A stretch of DNA of 64,000 nucleotides from Phormidesmis priestleyi ULC007. Its GTDB lineage: Bacteria; Cyanobacteriota; Cyanobacteriia; Leptolyngbyales; Leptolyngbyaceae. The translations under genes were made by a program, and so were the position numbers. Shown piece by piece: positions 63,917-64,000 of the stretch (positions within the stretch are counted from its first letter, which is position 1; every line of letters begins with the position of its first letter). The notes beneath the pieces are model-generated. The model had not been told where the DNA came from. It did not search any database and saw only the letters and a list, made by a program, of their open reading frames with translations. The DNA is taken from NCBI RefSeq assembly GCF_001895925.1, contig NZ_MPPI01000009.1, positions 137,244 through 201,243 on the forward strand, given 5' to 3'.

Positions 63917-64000
63917 GGCAAGAATGGTAAGGGCTTGACGATGATTTCAAACCCTAGCTCATCTGCGAGGCTGCGATTCTTTTGAATCTGACGTAACAGT
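63910..64000 (-). CDS. Partial minus-strand ORF at the window edge
   Basis: The minus strand reads LLRQIQKNRSLADELGFEII then VKPLPFLPY and a TGA stop at 63910-63912. It is open to the window end, and may be the C-terminus of a gene lying beyond it. No family can be named from 29 residues. It overlaps the IS630 remnant by 7 bases. Confidence 0.35.
   Translation of the reverse strand, partial: LLRQIQKNRSLADELGFEIIVKPLPFLPY

Noticed and set aside
63673..63930. 85-residue ORF at the right end
   Set aside because: It is out of frame with the IS630-like sequence that explains this region.

Overview
The window looks like chromosome from a filamentous, Leptolyngbya-like cyanobacterium. The evidence is the very frequent HIP1-type octamer (GCGATCGC and its GATCG core) in almost every host gene, together with typical cyanobacterial genes: a sufR/ftrC/sufBCDS iron-sulfur locus, hemL of the C5 tetrapyrrole route, B12-dependent nrdJ, a CHASE2-Ser/Thr kinase fusion, bifunctional hisIE and an Npun_F5749-type PPOX flavoprotein. 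The genus is an inference; there is no rRNA here to test it.

Layout. 0-24 kb is mostly housekeeping: sulfurtransferase, MnmC-like methyltransferase, peptidoglycan-binding protein, ADP-ribosylglycohydrolase-like protein, 7TM-HD phosphohydrolase (PgpH-like), glycosyltransferase, sugar ABC permease, leuA, NYN-domain protein, CHASE2 kinase, amidase, dnaG, bioF and several small unknowns. 23-32 kb is accessory: an IS200/IS605 remnant, stress-type small proteins, then an EACC1-like protein, a HigBA toxin-antitoxin pair bracketed by 39-bp direct repeats, and a CHAT protease-STAND NTPase-TPR protein. 31-35.4 kb holds a branched-chain amino acid permease, a flavoprotein and nrdJ.

35.4-39.1 kb is an AT-rich, HIP1-poor island with a C5-cytosine DNA methyltransferase carrying a large C-terminal extension and an unrecognised 444-residue partner. 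It is bounded by a 38-bp perfect palindrome on one side and a strong terminator hairpin on the other. I rate it the best candidate for an undescribed (restriction- or defence-like) system. 39-45 kb returns to core genes (rpsD, yidD, vanX-like dipeptidase, cyclophilin, tspO). There is an orphan HigA-like antitoxin followed by a degenerate second copy of the vanX 3' end.

45-52 kb is the suf locus. sufR diverges from ftrC-sufB-(nuclease)-sufC-sufD-sufS across a region with two CAAC-N6-GTTG operators. A PD-(D/E)XK nuclease-like gene sits inside the operon between sufB and sufC, next to an 81-bp element with 19-bp perfect terminal inverted repeats. 52-58.7 kb has mixed small genes, a 54-residue metallothionein with an SmtB-type operator, hemL, a ChaB-like protein and hisIE. 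From 58.8 kb to the end the sequence is eroding: a STAND/TPR pseudogene, a PAS-sensor pseudogene, and IS5 and IS630 remnants. A DUF1772 gene there is intact.

Short palindromic and MITE-like repeats are scattered throughout. One 92-bp MITE-like element supplies the last codons and stop of the MnmC-like gene at 1.85 kb, and an inverted relative lies at 62.9 kb.
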